Shown here: piece by piece, positions 63,252-64,000 of the stretch | Layout of the letters: each line of letters opens with the position of its first letter | Position numbering within the stretch: the stretch's first letter is position 1 | Assembly (NCBI RefSeq): GCF_020923495.1 | Contig: NZ_CP064048.1 | Location: forward strand, 1,476,001 to 1,540,000 | Direction of reading: 5' to 3' | DNA: 64,000 nt | DNA from: Brevibacillus sedimenti | GTDB lineage: Bacteria > Bacillota > Bacilli > Brevibacillales > Brevibacillaceae | Made by a program: the position numbers and the translations under genes | The notes under the pieces: generated by a model | Database searches by the model: none | Seen by the model: the letters and a program-made list of their open reading frames with translations, nothing else | Told to the model about the DNA's origin: nothing

Positions 63252-64000
63252 GAAAGAGACGCTGGATTACGTTTGACCTCGACGGTACGCTGATGCAAAA
63301 TCCGTTTGGCGGATGGGTGTTCCCGGAAATTGCGGCTGCCGTCGCCGGTTGGCTGGGCCGGCCCCATGACGTCGTTGCGGAGTTGGTGGGGGAGCATGAA
63401 AGGCGGCTGAGGCAGGGACGATATGTAGAAGCGTACGATTGGGACGGCATGCTGTCGGAACTGCTCGAGCGCTTGGGGGTCAGGGAAAGCGTGGAGATTG
63501 CCAGTATCGTGCAAAAGCATGCCGTACCGCCCAAAATTCGGCTGCTGGAAGCGGAGGTGCCGGCCGTGCTGGCCGCCCTGCAGGCGAAAGGCTATGCGCT
63601 TGCAGCTGTCACCAACGGGTATTACAAGTATCAGGAGCCTGTCATGAAGGCGCTCGGACTGGCGGAGTATTTTGCGGCTGTGGTGACGCCGGAGCGGGCG
63701 GGCGCGGGCAAGCCTGACCCGGCCATTCTCCGTTCGTTCGGAGGAGAGGTGGTGGCCCATGTCGGAGACCGCCTCGACCATGACGTGCAGTTGGCCAATC
63801 GCTGCGGTGTATTCTCCGTCTTTGTCTGCCGCGACCTTCCCGAAGAGTTGCGTGCCGTCGATCCCCGTCTCAGGAGCAGGCACGACTTGATGAACCAGCT
63901 CTGCCTGGAGAAATGGAAAAGGGAAAGCGGGGGACAGACGGAAGGGCAGGGGGCTGCCCTGCTTCCCGCGGAATTGTCGCCGCAGGCGGTGATTGGCACG
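63248..64000 (+). CDS. HAD-superfamily hydrolase (3' end outside the window)
   Basis: The frame is open from ATG 63248 to the right edge, 251 codons with no stop. Motif I FDLDGTL (nucleophile Asp), a motif II threonine in VTNGYYKYQ, lysine in GKPDPAI and motif IV HVGDRLDHDVQLA are all present, so a phosphatase of the HAD IA-like class. It overlaps the MalG permease stop, so it may hydrolyse a phosphorylated sugar brought in by the importer. No end is visible. Confidence 0.88.
   Translation, partial: MRKRRWITFDLDGTLMQNPFGGWVFPEIAAAVAGWLGRPHDVVAELVGEHERRLRQGRYVEAYDWDGMLSELLERLGVRESVEIASIVQKHAVPPKIRLLEAEVPAVLAALQAKGYALAAVTNGYYKYQEPVMKALGLAEYFAAVVTPERAGAGKPDPAILRSFGGEVVAHVGDRLDHDVQLANRCGVFSVFVCRDLPEELRAVDPRLRSRHDLMNQLCLEKWKRESGGQTEGQGAALLPAELSPQAVIGT

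Overview
The window looks like chromosomal core DNA of an endospore-forming Gram-positive bacterium of the Bacillales, most like Paenibacillaceae and close to Brevibacillus. Reasons: GC-rich coding DNA with strong GGAGG ribosome binding sites and many TTG/GTG starts; sporulation genes (gamma-type SASP, cmpA, GerMN lipoprotein, a LolA-like YdcC/GerS-type lipoprotein); RNase J, bacilliredoxin, S-box riboswitches, a CIRCE-controlled groESL operon, and gene order like the B. subtilis ydc-ydi region (acpS, ydcC, alr, ndoAI-ndoA, rsb-sigB, tex, cmpA, sprT-like, thiL, tsaE, tsaB, rimI, tsaD, ydiF, tatA-tatC, groES-groEL). The genus assignment is an inference from gene order and sequence style, not from a search.

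Layout. 1-2131: DUF58 protein and MoxR ATPase (minus strand). 2321-6144: a small AT-rich DUF5412 gene, SAM-riboswitch-controlled metY, a rhodanese, a SCO1-type protein and a DUF3889 protein. 6463-12079: RNase J, bacilliredoxin, aldo/keto reductase, an O-methyltransferase and an LCP cell-wall ligase. 12130-16847: a second SAM riboswitch driving metNIQ, then a stand-alone oligopeptide-binding lipoprotein. 16932-20183: two small unknown genes, a cell-wall amidase and a GerMN lipoprotein. 20215-24951: pst phosphate operon with two pstB genes. 25017-29592: arsB, a 4-TM protein/gluconate-dehydrogenase-gamma/GMC oxidoreductase operon, and an ArsR regulator. 29626-30257: a 216-bp dispersed repeat lodged between duplicated terminator hairpins next to a glutaredoxin-like gene. 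30485-35180: SASP, acpS, LolA-like lipoprotein, alr and the ndoAI-ndoA toxin-antitoxin pair. 35290-38352: rsbT-rsbU-rsbV-rsbW-sigB, without rsbR, rsbS or rsbX. 38427-45684: tex, cmpA, a sprT-like gene, and thiL-tsaE-tsaB-rimI-tsaD. 45722-46336: a dense regulatory region with the second copy of the 216-bp repeat, a promoter-terminator pair that could make a CU-rich small RNA, and a DnaA-box cluster. 46337-54293: a large membrane protein with a phosphatase-like ectodomain, an ABC-F ATPase, 5-formyl-THF cyclo-ligase, moaB, a MoeA-like protein, tatA and tatC. 54319-55598: an IS3-family insertion sequence sitting in the loop of the tatC terminator. 55810-59909: a secreted unknown, a CAP-domain protein and groESL. 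60082-64000: a sugar ABC importer without its ATPase, and a HAD hydrolase cut by the window edge.

How it fits together. MetY and MetNIQ are both off when SAM is plentiful. The rsb-sigB block is a partner-switching stress cascade that has lost the usual stressosome genes at this locus. TsaE, TsaB and TsaD make the tRNA t6A modification. No rRNA, tRNA, CRISPR array or phage was seen. The observations most worth a second look are the tsaD-downstream DnaA-box cluster and neighbouring candidate sRNA, the structured 216-bp repeat, the IS in the terminator loop, and a gene that seems to start at AUC.
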